Source: Pseudescherichia sp031998825 (GTDB taxonomy: Bacteria; Pseudomonadota; Gammaproteobacteria; Enterobacterales; Enterobacteriaceae). Taken from it: a stretch of DNA of 64,000 nucleotides. The notes beneath the pieces were generated by a model that was given only the letters and a program-made list of their open reading frames with translations, was not told the DNA's origin and did no database searches. Position 1 is the first letter of the stretch; every line of letters starts with the position of its first letter. Shown one piece after another: positions 24,871 to 34,158 of the stretch. The stretch is taken from NCBI RefSeq assembly GCF_031998825.1, contig NZ_DAMACX010000023.1, positions 7,619-71,618 on the forward strand. Direction: 5' to 3'. The position numbers and the translations under genes were made by a program.

Positions 24871-27300
24871 GTGTCCTCTCTGCCCGTCGCTGCCGTACTG
24901 CCTGAACTGCTCTCTGCGCTCTCCCATGCGCCACAGGTCCTGCTCAACGCCCCTACCGGCGCGGGGAAATCGACCTGGCTACCGCTGCAAATTCTTGCCG
25001 AGGGCAAGATTGCCGGGCGCATTCTGCTGCTGGAGCCGCGCCGTCTGGCAGCGCGCAACGTCGCTCAGCGGCTGGCGGAGCTATTAGATGAGAAGCCCGG
25101 CGAGACGGTGGGCTACCGGATGCGCGGTGAGACCTGCGTTGGCGCAACAACGCGCCTGGAGGTGGTCACCGAGGGGATCCTGACCCGCATGATCCAGCGC
25201 GATCCCGAGCTGGCCGGCGTTGGGCTGGTGATCCTTGATGAATTCCACGAGCGCAGCCTAGAGGCCGATCTGGCCCTGGCGCTGCTGCTGGACGTGCAGC
25301 AGGGGCTGCGCGACGATCTGAAACTCCTCATCATGTCGGCGACCCTGGATAACGACCGTCTCCAGCGTCTTCTGCCGGACGCGCCGGTTATCGCCTCTGA
25401 GGGGCGCGCGTTCCCTGTTGACCGTCGTTATCAGCCTTTAGCCAGCCACATCCGCTTTGACGAGGCCGTGGCAATGGCAACCACCGAACTGCTGCGGGCC
25501 GAGCGCGGCTCGCTGCTGCTGTTTCTGCCCGGCGTCGGCGAGATCCAGCGCGTGCAGGAGCAGCTGGCCCAGCGCGTCGGCAGCGACGTGCTGCTCTGTC
25601 CGCTCTACGGCGCGCTGCCTCTGAACGAGCAGCGTAAGGCGATCCTGCCCGCGCCAGAGGGAGTTCGTAAAGTAGTGCTGGCGACCAACATTGCCGAGAC
25701 CAGCTTAACTATCGAGGGGATCCGGCTGGTGGTCGACAGCGCCCAGGAGCGGGTGGCCCGCTTCGACGCCCGCACCGGGCTGACGCGGCTGGTGACCCAG
25801 CGGGTGAGCCAGGCCTCGATGACCCAGCGTGCCGGACGCGCCGGACGGCTGGAACCAGGCATCTGCCTGCATCTGCTGGCAAAGGAGCAGGCGGAGCGGG
25901 CGGCGGCCCAGAGCGAGCCGGAGATCCTGCAAAGCGATCTCAGCGCCATGCTGCTGGAGCTGGTGCAGTGGGGCTGTCGCGATCCGGCCCAGCTCAGCTG
26001 GCTGGACATGCCTCCGGCGGTGAACCTGGCGGCGGCAGAGACGCTGCTGGTACAGCTGGGGGCACTGGAGAATCGGCAGCTGACGGCACGCGGGCAGAAG
26101 ATGGCGAGGCTGGGCGTCACGCCGCGACTCTCGGCTATGCTAATCAGTGCCCAGAGCGGTGACGAGGCGGCAACGGCGGCGAAGCTTGCTGCTATCCTGG
26201 AAGAGCCTCCGCGTGGCGGCAGTACCGATCTTGGGGTGGCCTTCTCCCGCAGCCAGCCGCACTGGCAACGGCGCAGCCGCCAGCTGCTGAAGCGGCTTAA
26301 CAGCGACGAGGGCAGGGAGGAGATCGATCTTATCCCCGTCCTGCTGGCGCGCGGGTTTGCCGACCGCATCGCCCGTCGGCGTGGGCAGGAGGGGCGTTAC
26401 CAGCTGGCGAACGGCATGGGGGCGATGCTCGACGCGGACGATGCCATGGGCCGCCACGAGTGGCTGATCGCGCCCCTGCTGTTGCAGGGTAGCCAGCAGC
26501 CGGACGCGCGCATTTTACAGGCGATGCCGGTCAATATTGAGACGCTTATCGCCGCCGCGCCGTGGCTGGTGCACCACGCCGATACCGTGGAGTGGGACGA
26601 CGCCCAGGGCACGCTGAAAGCGCTGCGCCGCAGCCAGATCGGCCAGCTGACGGTGAGCGTCAGGCCGCTGGCGAAGCCGTCAGAGGCGGAGCTGCACCAG
26701 GCGATGCTGAACGGCATTCGCGATAAGGGATTACAGGTGCTGAACTGGACCCCGGCGGCGGAGCAGCTGCGCCTGCGCCTGCACTGTGCAGCGAAGTGGC
26801 TACCTGAATATGAGTGGCCCGCGGTGGATGACGCCTCGCTTTTAGCCGCGCTTGAGCTATGGTTACTTCCCGACATGCAAGGCGTACACTCCCTGCGGGC
26901 ACTGAAAGCGCTGGATTTGATCCACGCGCTCAACCATTTACTGACCTGGCCGCTACGTCAACGGCTGGATAGTGCGCTGCCTGGGCATTACACTGTGCCG
27001 ACGGGAAGCCAGATCGCGATCCGCTATCATGATGAGAATCCGCCGGTGCTGGCGGTGCGGATGCAGGAGATGTTTGGCGAGGCCGCCACGCCGGTCATTG
27101 CCGAGGGGCGGGTGCCGCTGGTGCTGGAGCTGCTCTCGCCTGCGCAACGCCCGCTACAGATTACGCGCGACCTGAGCGCGTTCTGGGCAGGTGCTTACCG
27201 CGAGGTGCAAAAAGAGATGAAGGGACGCTATCCGAAGCATGTCTGGCCGGACGATCCGGCTAACACCGCGCCGACAAGACGGGTTAAAAAATATTCATAG
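24871..27300 (+). CDS. hrpB: ATP-dependent helicase HrpB (DEAH family)
   Basis: Probable RNA helicase, 809 residues from the GTG at 24871, the length of E. coli HrpB. An open frame extends back to 24664 but overlaps thpR. Walker A is APTGAGKST (27-35), the Walker B box is DEFH (123-126; this subfamily has DEFH rather than DEAH), motif III is SAT, and motif VI is QRAGRAGRL. The HrpB-specific C-terminal domain ends RYPKHVWPDDP. Physiological substrate is not known. Confidence 0.95.
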   Translation: MSSLPVAAVLPELLSALSHAPQVLLNAPTGAGKSTWLPLQILAEGKIAGRILLLEPRRLAARNVAQRLAELLDEKPGETVGYRMRGETCVGATTRLEVVTEGILTRMIQRDPELAGVGLVILDEFHERSLEADLALALLLDVQQGLRDDLKLLIMSATLDNDRLQRLLPDAPVIASEGRAFPVDRRYQPLASHIRFDEAVAMATTELLRAERGSLLLFLPGVGEIQRVQEQLAQRVGSDVLLCPLYGALPLNEQRKAILPAPEGVRKVVLATNIAETSLTIEGIRLVVDSAQERVARFDARTGLTRLVTQRVSQASMTQRAGRAGRLEPGICLHLLAKEQAERAAAQSEPEILQSDLSAMLLELVQWGCRDPAQLSWLDMPPAVNLAAAETLLVQLGALENRQLTARGQKMARLGVTPRLSAMLISAQSGDEAATAAKLAAILEEPPRGGSTDLGVAFSRSQPHWQRRSRQLLKRLNSDEGREEIDLIPVLLARGFADRIARRRGQEGRYQLANGMGAMLDADDAMGRHEWLIAPLLLQGSQQPDARILQAMPVNIETLIAAAPWLVHHADTVEWDDAQGTLKALRRSQIGQLTVSVRPLAKPSEAELHQAMLNGIRDKGLQVLNWTPAAEQLRLRLHCAAKWLPEYEWPAVDDASLLAALELWLLPDMQGVHSLRALKALDLIHALNHLLTWPLRQRLDSALPGHYTVPTGSQIAIRYHDENPPVLAVRMQEMFGEAATPVIAEGRVPLVLELLSPAQRPLQITRDLSAFWAGAYREVQKEMKGRYPKHVWPDDPANTAPTRRVKKYS

Positions 27301-27399
27301 GCTTAACGAAAGTTAAATTGAGAGATTTCTTCTTCTGCCCCCTGGTAGAAGAACAGAGAATCGGGCCCTTGCGCCTGAATAATGTAGCGGAGAGTAAGC

Positions 27400-29949
27400 A
27401 TGGCGGGGAATGACCGCGAACCTATTGGACGTAAAGGCAGACCTGCACGTCCGGTAAAAGAGAAGGTAAGCCGACGTCGTCTCAGAGATGAAGAGATCGA
27501 CGATGAGTATGAAGATGATGCACCCGCACCGCGCCGCAGTAAAGGCAACGGCGGCGGCAGTGGCAAAGGAAAAGGCGGCAAGCGCAAGCGCGGCTGGTTC
27601 TGGCTGCTGCTGAAGATCTTTATCGTTCTGGTGGTGCTGTTTGCCATTTACGGTCTCTATCTCGATCAGAAGATCCGCAGCCGCATCGACGGCAAAGTCT
27701 GGCAGCTGCCGGCGGCGGTCTATGGCCGGATGGTCAACCTCGAGCCCGAGATGCCGATCAGCAAGAACGAGATGGTGAAGCTGCTGGAGGCTACCCAGTA
27801 CCGCAAGGTGACGGCGATGACCCGTCCCGGCGAGTTTACCGTGCAGGCCAACAGCATCGAGATGATCCGTCGTCCGTTTGACTTCCCCGACAGTAAAGAG
27901 GGGCAGGTCCGCGCCCGGCTGACGTTCAGCGATAACCACCTGGATACTATCGAGAACATGGAGAACAACCGCCAGTTCGGTTTCTTCCGTCTCGATCCGC
28001 GCCTGATCACCATGCTCTCTTCGCCAAACGGCGAGCAGCGTCTGTTCGTCGCGCGTAACGGTTTCCCGGATCTGCTGGTGGATACCCTGCTGGCGACCGA
28101 GGACCGTCACTTCTATGAGCATGACGGGATCAGCTTCTTCTCTATCGGGCGTGCGGTGCTGGCGAACCTGACGGCGGGACGCACGGTGCAGGGGGCGAGT
28201 ACCCTGACCCAGCAGCTGGTGAAGAACCTGTTCCTCTCCAGCGAGCGCTCCTACTGGCGTAAGGCGAACGAAGCCTATATGGCGCTGATCGTTGATGCGC
28301 GCTACAGCAAGGATCGTATTCTTGAGCTCTATATGAACGAGGTCTACCTCGGTCAGAGCGGCGATAACGAAATCCGCGGCTTCCCGCTGGCGAGCCTCTA
28401 CTACTTTGGCCGTCCGGTGGAGGAGCTGAGCCTCGACCAGCAGGCGCTGCTGGTGGGCATGGTGAAAGGCGCTTCCATCTACAACCCGTGGCGTAATCCG
28501 AAGCTGGCCCTTGAGCGGCGTAACTTGGTGCTGCGCCTGCTGCAGGAGCAGAAGGTTATCGACCAGGAGCTGTACGATATGCTCAGCGCCCGGCCGCTCG
28601 GGGTGCAGAAGCGCGGCGGGGTGATCTCACCGCAGCCGGCGTTTATGCAGATGGTGCGCCAGGAGCTGCAGGCGAAGCTGGGGGATAAAGTTAAAGATCT
28701 CTCCGGCGTGAAGATCTTTACCACCTTTGACTCGGTGGCACAGGACGCGGCGGAGAAAGCCGCCGTGGAAGGTATTCCGGCCCTGATCAAGCAGCGTAAG
28801 CTGAGCGATCTGGAGACCGCGATGGTGGTCGTTGACCGCTTCAGCGGCGAAGTTCGCGCGATGGTGGGCGGGGCGACGCCGCAGTTTGCGGGCTATAACC
28901 GTGCCATGCAGGCGCGGCGCTCCATCGGCTCGCTGGCAAAACCGGCGACCTATCTCACCGCGCTAAGCCAGCCGAACCAGTATCGTCTGAACACGTGGAT
29001 TGCCGATGCGCCGATCTCTCTGCCCCAGCCTAACGGCAAGGCATGGTCTCCGCAGAACGATGACCACCGCTTTAGCGGCCAGGTGATGCTGGCGGATGCG
29101 CTGACCCGCTCAATGAACGTGCCGACCGTGAACCTCGGGATGGCGCTGGGTCTGCCAGCGGTCACCGATACCTGGACCAAGCTGGGCGTGCCGAAGGATC
29201 AGCTGCATCCGGTTCCGGCGATGCTGCTGGGGGCGCTGAACCTGACCCCGGTTGAGGTGGCGCAGGCGTTCCAGACCATCGCCAGCGGCGGTAACCGTGC
29301 AACGCTTTCAGCGCTGCGCTCGGTGATTGCCGAAGACGGGACGGTGCTCTACCAGAGCTTCCCGCAGGCGGAGCGTGCGGTGCCTGCTCAGGCAGCCTAC
29401 ATGACCCTGTGGACCATGCAGCAGGTTATCCAGCGCGGCACCGGCCGTCAGCTGGGGGCGAAGTATCCGGGCCTGCACCTGGCGGGTAAAACCGGGACCA
29501 CCAACAACAACGTGGATACCTGGTTCGCCGGGATTGACGGCCGTGAGGTGACCATTACCTGGGTAGGACGCGATAACAACCAGCCGACCAAGCTCTACGG
29601 CGCCAGCGGGGCGATGGCGATCTACCAGCGCTATCTGGCAAACCAGTCGCCAATCCCGCTGGATCTGACCCCGCCGGAGGATATCGTCAACATGGGCGTG
29701 GACGAGGGGGGTAACTTCCTCTGCGGCGGCGGTGTGCGCTCGCTGCCGGTGTGGACCTCTAATCCGGATGCCCTGTGCCAGCAGAGCGAGATGCTGCTCC
29801 AGCAGCAGCAACAGCAGCAGAGCGGTAACCCGTTTGAACAGTCGTCACCGCAGCCGCAACAGCAGCCTCAGCAGCAGCAGCAACAGCCGCAGCAGCAGGA
29901 GAAGAGCGACGGCGTAGCGGGCTGGATCAAAGACATGTTTGGTAACTAA
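27400..29949 (+). CDS. mrcB: Penicillin-binding protein 1B (bifunctional transglycosylase/transpeptidase)
   Basis: Inner-membrane enzyme that polymerises and cross-links peptidoglycan. It has 849 residues. A basic cytoplasmic N terminus is followed by one transmembrane helix (about 67-88), a UB2H domain, the GT51 domain with catalytic Glu234 (ATEDRHFYEH), then the transpeptidase with the active Ser511 in GSLAKP and the KTGT box (LAGKTGTTNNN). The C-terminal tail is very Gln-rich (long CAG/CAA runs from about 29800 to 29900), longer than I expect for E. coli PBP1B. LpoB is its outer-membrane activator in E. coli. Confidence 0.97.
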   Translation: MAGNDREPIGRKGRPARPVKEKVSRRRLRDEEIDDEYEDDAPAPRRSKGNGGGSGKGKGGKRKRGWFWLLLKIFIVLVVLFAIYGLYLDQKIRSRIDGKVWQLPAAVYGRMVNLEPEMPISKNEMVKLLEATQYRKVTAMTRPGEFTVQANSIEMIRRPFDFPDSKEGQVRARLTFSDNHLDTIENMENNRQFGFFRLDPRLITMLSSPNGEQRLFVARNGFPDLLVDTLLATEDRHFYEHDGISFFSIGRAVLANLTAGRTVQGASTLTQQLVKNLFLSSERSYWRKANEAYMALIVDARYSKDRILELYMNEVYLGQSGDNEIRGFPLASLYYFGRPVEELSLDQQALLVGMVKGASIYNPWRNPKLALERRNLVLRLLQEQKVIDQELYDMLSARPLGVQKRGGVISPQPAFMQMVRQELQAKLGDKVKDLSGVKIFTTFDSVAQDAAEKAAVEGIPALIKQRKLSDLETAMVVVDRFSGEVRAMVGGATPQFAGYNRAMQARRSIGSLAKPATYLTALSQPNQYRLNTWIADAPISLPQPNGKAWSPQNDDHRFSGQVMLADALTRSMNVPTVNLGMALGLPAVTDTWTKLGVPKDQLHPVPAMLLGALNLTPVEVAQAFQTIASGGNRATLSALRSVIAEDGTVLYQSFPQAERAVPAQAAYMTLWTMQQVIQRGTGRQLGAKYPGLHLAGKTGTTNNNVDTWFAGIDGREVTITWVGRDNNQPTKLYGASGAMAIYQRYLANQSPIPLDLTPPEDIVNMGVDEGGNFLCGGGVRSLPVWTSNPDALCQQSEMLLQQQQQQQSGNPFEQSSPQPQQQPQQQQQQPQQQEKSDGVAGWIKDMFGN

Positions 29950-29964
29950 GCCGTAGTAAACAGT

Positions 29965-29990
29965 GCCGGGCAGCGCTCCGCTTGCCCGGC
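29965..29990 (+). terminator. Hairpin after mrcB
   Basis: 7-bp stem GCCGGGC / GCCCGGC with a 12-nt loop, 15 bases after the mrcB stop. The U tract is poor, so termination would be weak. Confidence 0.45.
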
Positions 29991-30129
29991 CTTCCACTCT
30001 CCCGTTTTAACCTCATTTAACCCCTCTGTAACACCCTGTTATCCGTCTGGTTATTCTTTAATCCCTCAATTCTCGTAGGGGCGCATACTTCTTGCTATCT
30101 CCGCGGAGCCTGGCATATTATGCTGCGGT

Positions 30130-30148
30130 CATAATAATAATTATCGTT
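30130..30148. promoter_or_regulatory. Fur box candidate upstream of fhuA
   Basis: CATAATAATAATTATCG resembles the Fur consensus of three ATAAT-like hexamers (GATAATGATAATCATTATC). It lies 35-53 bp before the fhuA ATG. Iron repression of fhuACDB by Fur is known in E. coli. Confidence 0.7.
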
Positions 30149-30182
30149 TACGTTATCATTCCATTATCCAGAGAGAAGCACC

Positions 30183-32396
30183 ATGGCGCGTCCTGAAACT
30201 GCTCAGTCGGTCAACCTTTCGCTGCGTAAAATTGCCGTGGTGGTTGCCACTGCGGTAGGCAGCATCTCCTTTGCCGCACATGCAGCCCCTGAAGATACCA
30301 TCACCGTTACCACCGCAGCCGCTGAGCAGGAGAGTGCCTGGGGCCCGGCACCGACCATCGCCGCCAAGCGTACGGCGACGGCGACCAAAACCGATACCCC
30401 AATCGAGAAAACGCCGCAGTCTATCTCCGTGGTCACCCGGCAGGAAATAGAAACTCATCAGCCTAAATCAGTTAAAGAGGCGCTGGGTTATACGCCAGGC
30501 GTGGTGGTGAGCAATCGCGGGGCTTCGACGACATACGATTTTGTTAGCATTCGTGGTTTCACCTCGGTAGGTTTGAGCCAGAACAACTACCTTGATGGAA
30601 TGAAGTTGCAAGGCAACTTCTATAACGATGCTGCAATCGATCCCTATATGTTAGAACGCGTGGAATTAATGCGTGGGCCAACATCAGTTCTCTATGGTAA
30701 AAGCAATCCTGGCGGGATTATTTCCATGGTCAGCAAACGTCCTATGACCGAGCCTCTGCATGAAGTTCAGTTCAAGATGGGGACCAATAGCCTCTACCAG
30801 ACTGGTTTTGATTTTAGCGATGCGTTAGACGATAACGGTGAATATTCTTATCGCTTAACGGGATTGGCTCGCTCCAGCAATGAACAGCAAAGTCATGCCG
30901 AGCAGCAACGCTATACCATTGCGCCGTCATTCTCCTGGCGTCCTGATGAAAAAACTAACTTCACCTTCTTATCTTACTTCCAGAACGAGCCAGAAACTGG
31001 ATATTACGGCTGGTTGCCAAAAGAGGGTACGGTAGAGCCACTGCCAAACGGTTCACGCCTGTCGACCGATTTTAATGAAGGTGCAGATAACAACACCTAC
31101 TCCCGCAACCAAAAAATGGTTGGTTACAGCTTCGAGCATGGTTTCAACGATACGTTTACCGTACGGCAGAACCTGCGTTTTGTTGAGATGAAAACCTCAC
31201 AGAACAGCGTTTACGGTACGGGGATTTGTACTACCAATACGTTTAATGGCCCATGTCAGGCATTACCTGCTGATGTTCGCGATCGCTATTTAGGCCGCGG
31301 CACAGTTGTAGATAACGAGCGCTTGCAAAACTTTAGCGTAGATACACAGCTGCAAAGTAAATTCGCTACCGGCGATATCGATCACACTCTGTTGACCGGT
31401 GTGGACTTTATGCGGATGCGTAACGATATAAATGCATCTTTTGGTACTGCGCCTGCTATCGATCTCTATAACCCGCAAACGCTGCATGATTTTGATTTTG
31501 ATAGTGCCGCTCCGTATCAGCTTAATGAAACGAAACAGACCGGCATTTATGCTCAGGATCAGGCTGAATGGGATAAATGGGTGCTTACGCTAGGCGGCCG
31601 TTATGACTGGTCTCAGCAGGGTACGACAGTTCGTGCTGATGGTGGTTCTATTGAACGTAACGATCATCAGTTTACCTGGCGTGGTGGCGTGAACTATCTG
31701 TTTGATAATGGGATCACTCCATACATTAGCTATAGTCAGTCGTTTGAGCCAAACGCATTTGATCTCTATAGTGTTCCACGTACTGCCTTTGCACCATCCA
31801 AAGGCGAGCAGTACGAAGCTGGCGTAAAATACGTGCCGAAAGATATGCCTATCGTTCTTACCGGTGCGGTATATCATCTGACGAAAACCAACACGTTGAC
31901 TACAGATCCTAACAACCCGACATTACAAGTTCCGTCGGGAGAGGTTCGTTCACAAGGTGTTGAACTGGAGGCAAAAGCGGCCCTGAGCGCCAGTATCAAC
32001 GTCACAGCTTCTTATACCTATACCGACGCGGAATATACTAAAGATACCAATCTTCAGGGCAATCGCGTTGAGCAGGTTCCTGAACATATGGCCTCTTTAT
32101 GGGGTGACTACACGTTTAACAGCGGTGTACTTTCAGGCCTGACGCTCGGAACCGGTGGCCGCTTTATTGGTTCAAGCTATGGCGATCCGGCAAATACATT
32201 TAAAGTAGGTAGCGCAGCGGTAATGGACGCCGTGGTGAAATACGATTTGGCACGCTTTGGCTTTGCAGGCTCTAGCGTTGCCGTCAACGTTAACAATCTG
32301 CTTGATCGTGAGTATGTTTCCAGTTGCTTCCAGACATATGGCTGCTTCTGGGGCGCGGATCGCCAGGTTGTCGCCACCGCCACCTTACGCTTCTAA
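30183..32396 (+). CDS. fhuA: Ferrichrome outer-membrane receptor FhuA
   Basis: TonB-dependent receptor importing ferrichrome and also used by phages T1, T5, phi80 and colicin M in E. coli. It has 737 residues. A signal peptide (cleavage about after SFAAHA) is followed by the TonB box DTITVT, the plug domain (TPQSISVVTRQEIE to MRGPTSVLYGKSNPGG) and a 22-strand barrel ending in an aromatic residue (VATATLRF). Signal, plug start and C terminus are close to E. coli, but many barrel loops differ, and the middle of the gene is visibly poorer in GC than its neighbours. It is first in the fhuACDB group. Confidence 0.95.
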   Translation: MARPETAQSVNLSLRKIAVVVATAVGSISFAAHAAPEDTITVTTAAAEQESAWGPAPTIAAKRTATATKTDTPIEKTPQSISVVTRQEIETHQPKSVKEALGYTPGVVVSNRGASTTYDFVSIRGFTSVGLSQNNYLDGMKLQGNFYNDAAIDPYMLERVELMRGPTSVLYGKSNPGGIISMVSKRPMTEPLHEVQFKMGTNSLYQTGFDFSDALDDNGEYSYRLTGLARSSNEQQSHAEQQRYTIAPSFSWRPDEKTNFTFLSYFQNEPETGYYGWLPKEGTVEPLPNGSRLSTDFNEGADNNTYSRNQKMVGYSFEHGFNDTFTVRQNLRFVEMKTSQNSVYGTGICTTNTFNGPCQALPADVRDRYLGRGTVVDNERLQNFSVDTQLQSKFATGDIDHTLLTGVDFMRMRNDINASFGTAPAIDLYNPQTLHDFDFDSAAPYQLNETKQTGIYAQDQAEWDKWVLTLGGRYDWSQQGTTVRADGGSIERNDHQFTWRGGVNYLFDNGITPYISYSQSFEPNAFDLYSVPRTAFAPSKGEQYEAGVKYVPKDMPIVLTGAVYHLTKTNTLTTDPNNPTLQVPSGEVRSQGVELEAKAALSASINVTASYTYTDAEYTKDTNLQGNRVEQVPEHMASLWGDYTFNSGVLSGLTLGTGGRFIGSSYGDPANTFKVGSAAVMDAVVKYDLARFGFAGSSVAVNVNNLLDREYVSSCFQTYGCFWGADRQVVATATLRF

Positions 32397-32409
32397 TCTC
32401 CTCCTTTTC

Positions 32410-32435
32410 AGGGCACGGCTTACCGTGCCCTTTTT
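32410..32435 (+). terminator. Intrinsic terminator between fhuA and fhuC
   Basis: 9-bp stem AGGGCACGG / CCGTGCCCT with a 4-nt loop followed by TTTTT. It probably lowers fhuCDB transcription relative to fhuA. Confidence 0.85.
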
Positions 32436-32452
32436 ATTGATAAGTTGGTCCC

Positions 32453-33268
32453 ATGCAGGAAAACAATACGCTTCCCGATACCACCTTTCAGCTCTCTGAT
32501 GTCTCCTTTCATGTGCCCGGGCGCACGCTGCTGCATCCGCTGTCGCTCACCTTTCCAGCAGGCAAGGTTACCGGTCTTATCGGCCACAACGGCTCGGGTA
32601 AATCCACCTTGTTAAAGATGCTGGGTCGTCATNNNNNNNNNNGTCGTCATCAGCCACCGTCCGAGGGCGATATCCTGCTGGACGGCCAGCCGCTGGCGAG
32701 CTGGAACAGCAAAGCCTTTGCCCGTCGGGTCGCCTATCTGCCGCAGCAGCTGCCGCAGGCGGAGGGGATGACGGTGCGCGAGCTGGTGGCGATTGGGCGC
32801 TACCCGTGGCACGGGGCGCTGGGGCGTTTTGGCGTGGCTGACCGGGAGAAGGTGGAGGAGGCGATTGGCCTTGTGGGACTGAAACCGCTGGCGCACCGGC
32901 TGGTGGATAGCCTCTCCGGCGGCGAGCGGCAGCGGGCGTGGATCGCCATGCTGGTAGCGCAGGACAGCCGCTGCCTGCTGCTGGATGAGCCGACCTCGGC
33001 GCTGGATATTGCCCATCAGGTCGACGTCCTGGCGCTGATCCATCGCCTGAGCCAGCAGCGTGGGCTAACGGTGATCGCCGTTCTGCACGATATCAATATG
33101 GCGGCACGCTACTGCGACTATCTGGTGGCGCTGCGCGGCGGAGAGAAAATTGCAGAAGGAACGCCGGAGTCGCTGATGCAGGCCCAGACCCTGGAGCAGA
33201 TCTACGGTATCCCGATGGGCATTCTGCCCCACCCGGCAGGGGCGGCACCGGTGAGCTTTGTCTACTGA
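32453..33268 (+). CDS. fhuC: Ferrichrome ABC transporter ATP-binding protein FhuC (interrupted by assembly gap)
   Basis: ATPase powering iron(III)-hydroxamate uptake through FhuB. Walker A GHNGSGKST, signature LSGGERQR and Walker B CLLLDEPTSALD are intact. A run of ten N (32633-32642) falls after LKMLGRH. The bases on both sides repeat GTCGTCAT, so the gap is an overlap of two contigs rather than missing sequence. Removing ten N and one 8-bp copy restores 265 residues, the E. coli length. The gene is read as intact. The stop overlaps the fhuD start. Confidence 0.95.
   Translation: MQENNTLPDTTFQLSDVSFHVPGRTLLHPLSLTFPAGKVTGLIGHNGSGKSTLLKMLGRHXXXXRHQPPSEGDILLDGQPLASWNSKAFARRVAYLPQQLPQAEGMTVRELVAIGRYPWHGALGRFGVADREKVEEAIGLVGLKPLAHRLVDSLSGGERQRAWIAMLVAQDSRCLLLDEPTSALDIAHQVDVLALIHRLSQQRGLTVIAVLHDINMAARYCDYLVALRGGEKIAEGTPESLMQAQTLEQIYGIPMGILPHPAGAAPVSFVY
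32633..32642. other. Assembly gap of 10 N in fhuC, flanked by an 8-bp duplicate
   Basis: GTCGTCAT occurs immediately before and after the N run. This pattern is what a scaffolder leaves when two contigs overlap but were not merged. True missing length is probably zero. Confidence 0.9.
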
Positions 33269-34158
33269 TGGCGGGCTTACCTATGATTAGTCGTCGTCGT
33301 CTGCTGACCGCAATGGCCCTCTCGCCGCTGCTGTGGCAGGCGGGAACCGCGCGGGCGGCGGCCCTCGATATCAACCGCATCGTGGCGCTGGAGTGGCTGC
33401 CGGTAGAGCTGCTGCTGGCGATGGGCGTGGCCCCTTACGGCGTTGCTGACGTGAATAGTTACAACACCTGGGTCAACGAACCTAAGCTGCCCGCCTCGAC
33501 AATCGACGTCGGACTGCGGACCGAACCCAATCTTGAGCTCCTCACCCAGATGCAGCCTTCGTATCTGGTCTGGTCGGCAGGCTACGGCCCCTCGGCGGAA
33601 GTGCTGGCGCGAATTGCTCCTGGCCGGGGCTTTAACTTTAGCGACGGCAAAAAGCCGCTGACGATGGCGCGCAACTCGATGAATGAGATGGCCCAGCTGC
33701 TCAACCTCGAGTCCGCCGCCCGCACGCACCTCGACCATTTTGATGCCTTTATCGCCGCCATGAAGCCGCGCTTTGCCCGGCGCGGCGACAGGCCGCTGCT
33801 GATGGTCACCCTGCTTGATGCTCAGCATATGCTGGTCTTTGCCTCAAACTGCCTGTTCCAGGAGACGCTGGATGAGTTTGGCATTCGCAACGCCTGGCAG
33901 GGGGAGACGACCTTCTGGGGCAGCACCACGGTGAGCATTGACCGCCTGGCGGTCTATAAGGATGCGGACGTAATCTGCTTCGATCATGGTAACGAGCAGG
34001 ATATGCAGCGCCTGATGGCAACCCCGCTGTGGCAGGCGATGCCCTTTGTCCGGGCGGGCCGCTTCCAGCGCGTGCCGGCGGTCTGGTTCTACGGGGCGAC
34101 GCTGTCGGTGATGCACTTTGTCCGCGTTCTGGATAACGCCCTGGGAGGGAAAGCATGA
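33268..34158 (+). CDS. fhuD: Ferrichrome-binding periplasmic protein FhuD
   Basis: Delivers iron(III)-hydroxamates from FhuA to FhuB. It has 296 residues with a twin-arginine signal (SRRRLLTAMALSPLLW) and the long-helix backbone of class III binding proteins. The segments IVALEWLPVELLLA, FDHGNEQDM and MATPLWQAMPFVRAGRFQR match E. coli FhuD. The start shares one base with the fhuC stop, and the end overlaps fhuB by 4 bp. Confidence 0.96.
   Translation: MAGLPMISRRRLLTAMALSPLLWQAGTARAAALDINRIVALEWLPVELLLAMGVAPYGVADVNSYNTWVNEPKLPASTIDVGLRTEPNLELLTQMQPSYLVWSAGYGPSAEVLARIAPGRGFNFSDGKKPLTMARNSMNEMAQLLNLESAARTHLDHFDAFIAAMKPRFARRGDRPLLMVTLLDAQHMLVFASNCLFQETLDEFGIRNAWQGETTFWGSTTVSIDRLAVYKDADVICFDHGNEQDMQRLMATPLWQAMPFVRAGRFQRVPAVWFYGATLSVMHFVRVLDNALGGKA

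Noticed and set aside
27313..28122. 269-residue minus-strand open frame opposite the mrcB start
   Set aside because: Mirror frame of a certain gene; no supporting signals.
29795..29910. CAG/CAA-rich stretch as a CRISPR array or regulatory repeat
   Set aside because: No direct repeats with unique spacers; it is in-frame coding for poly-Gln.
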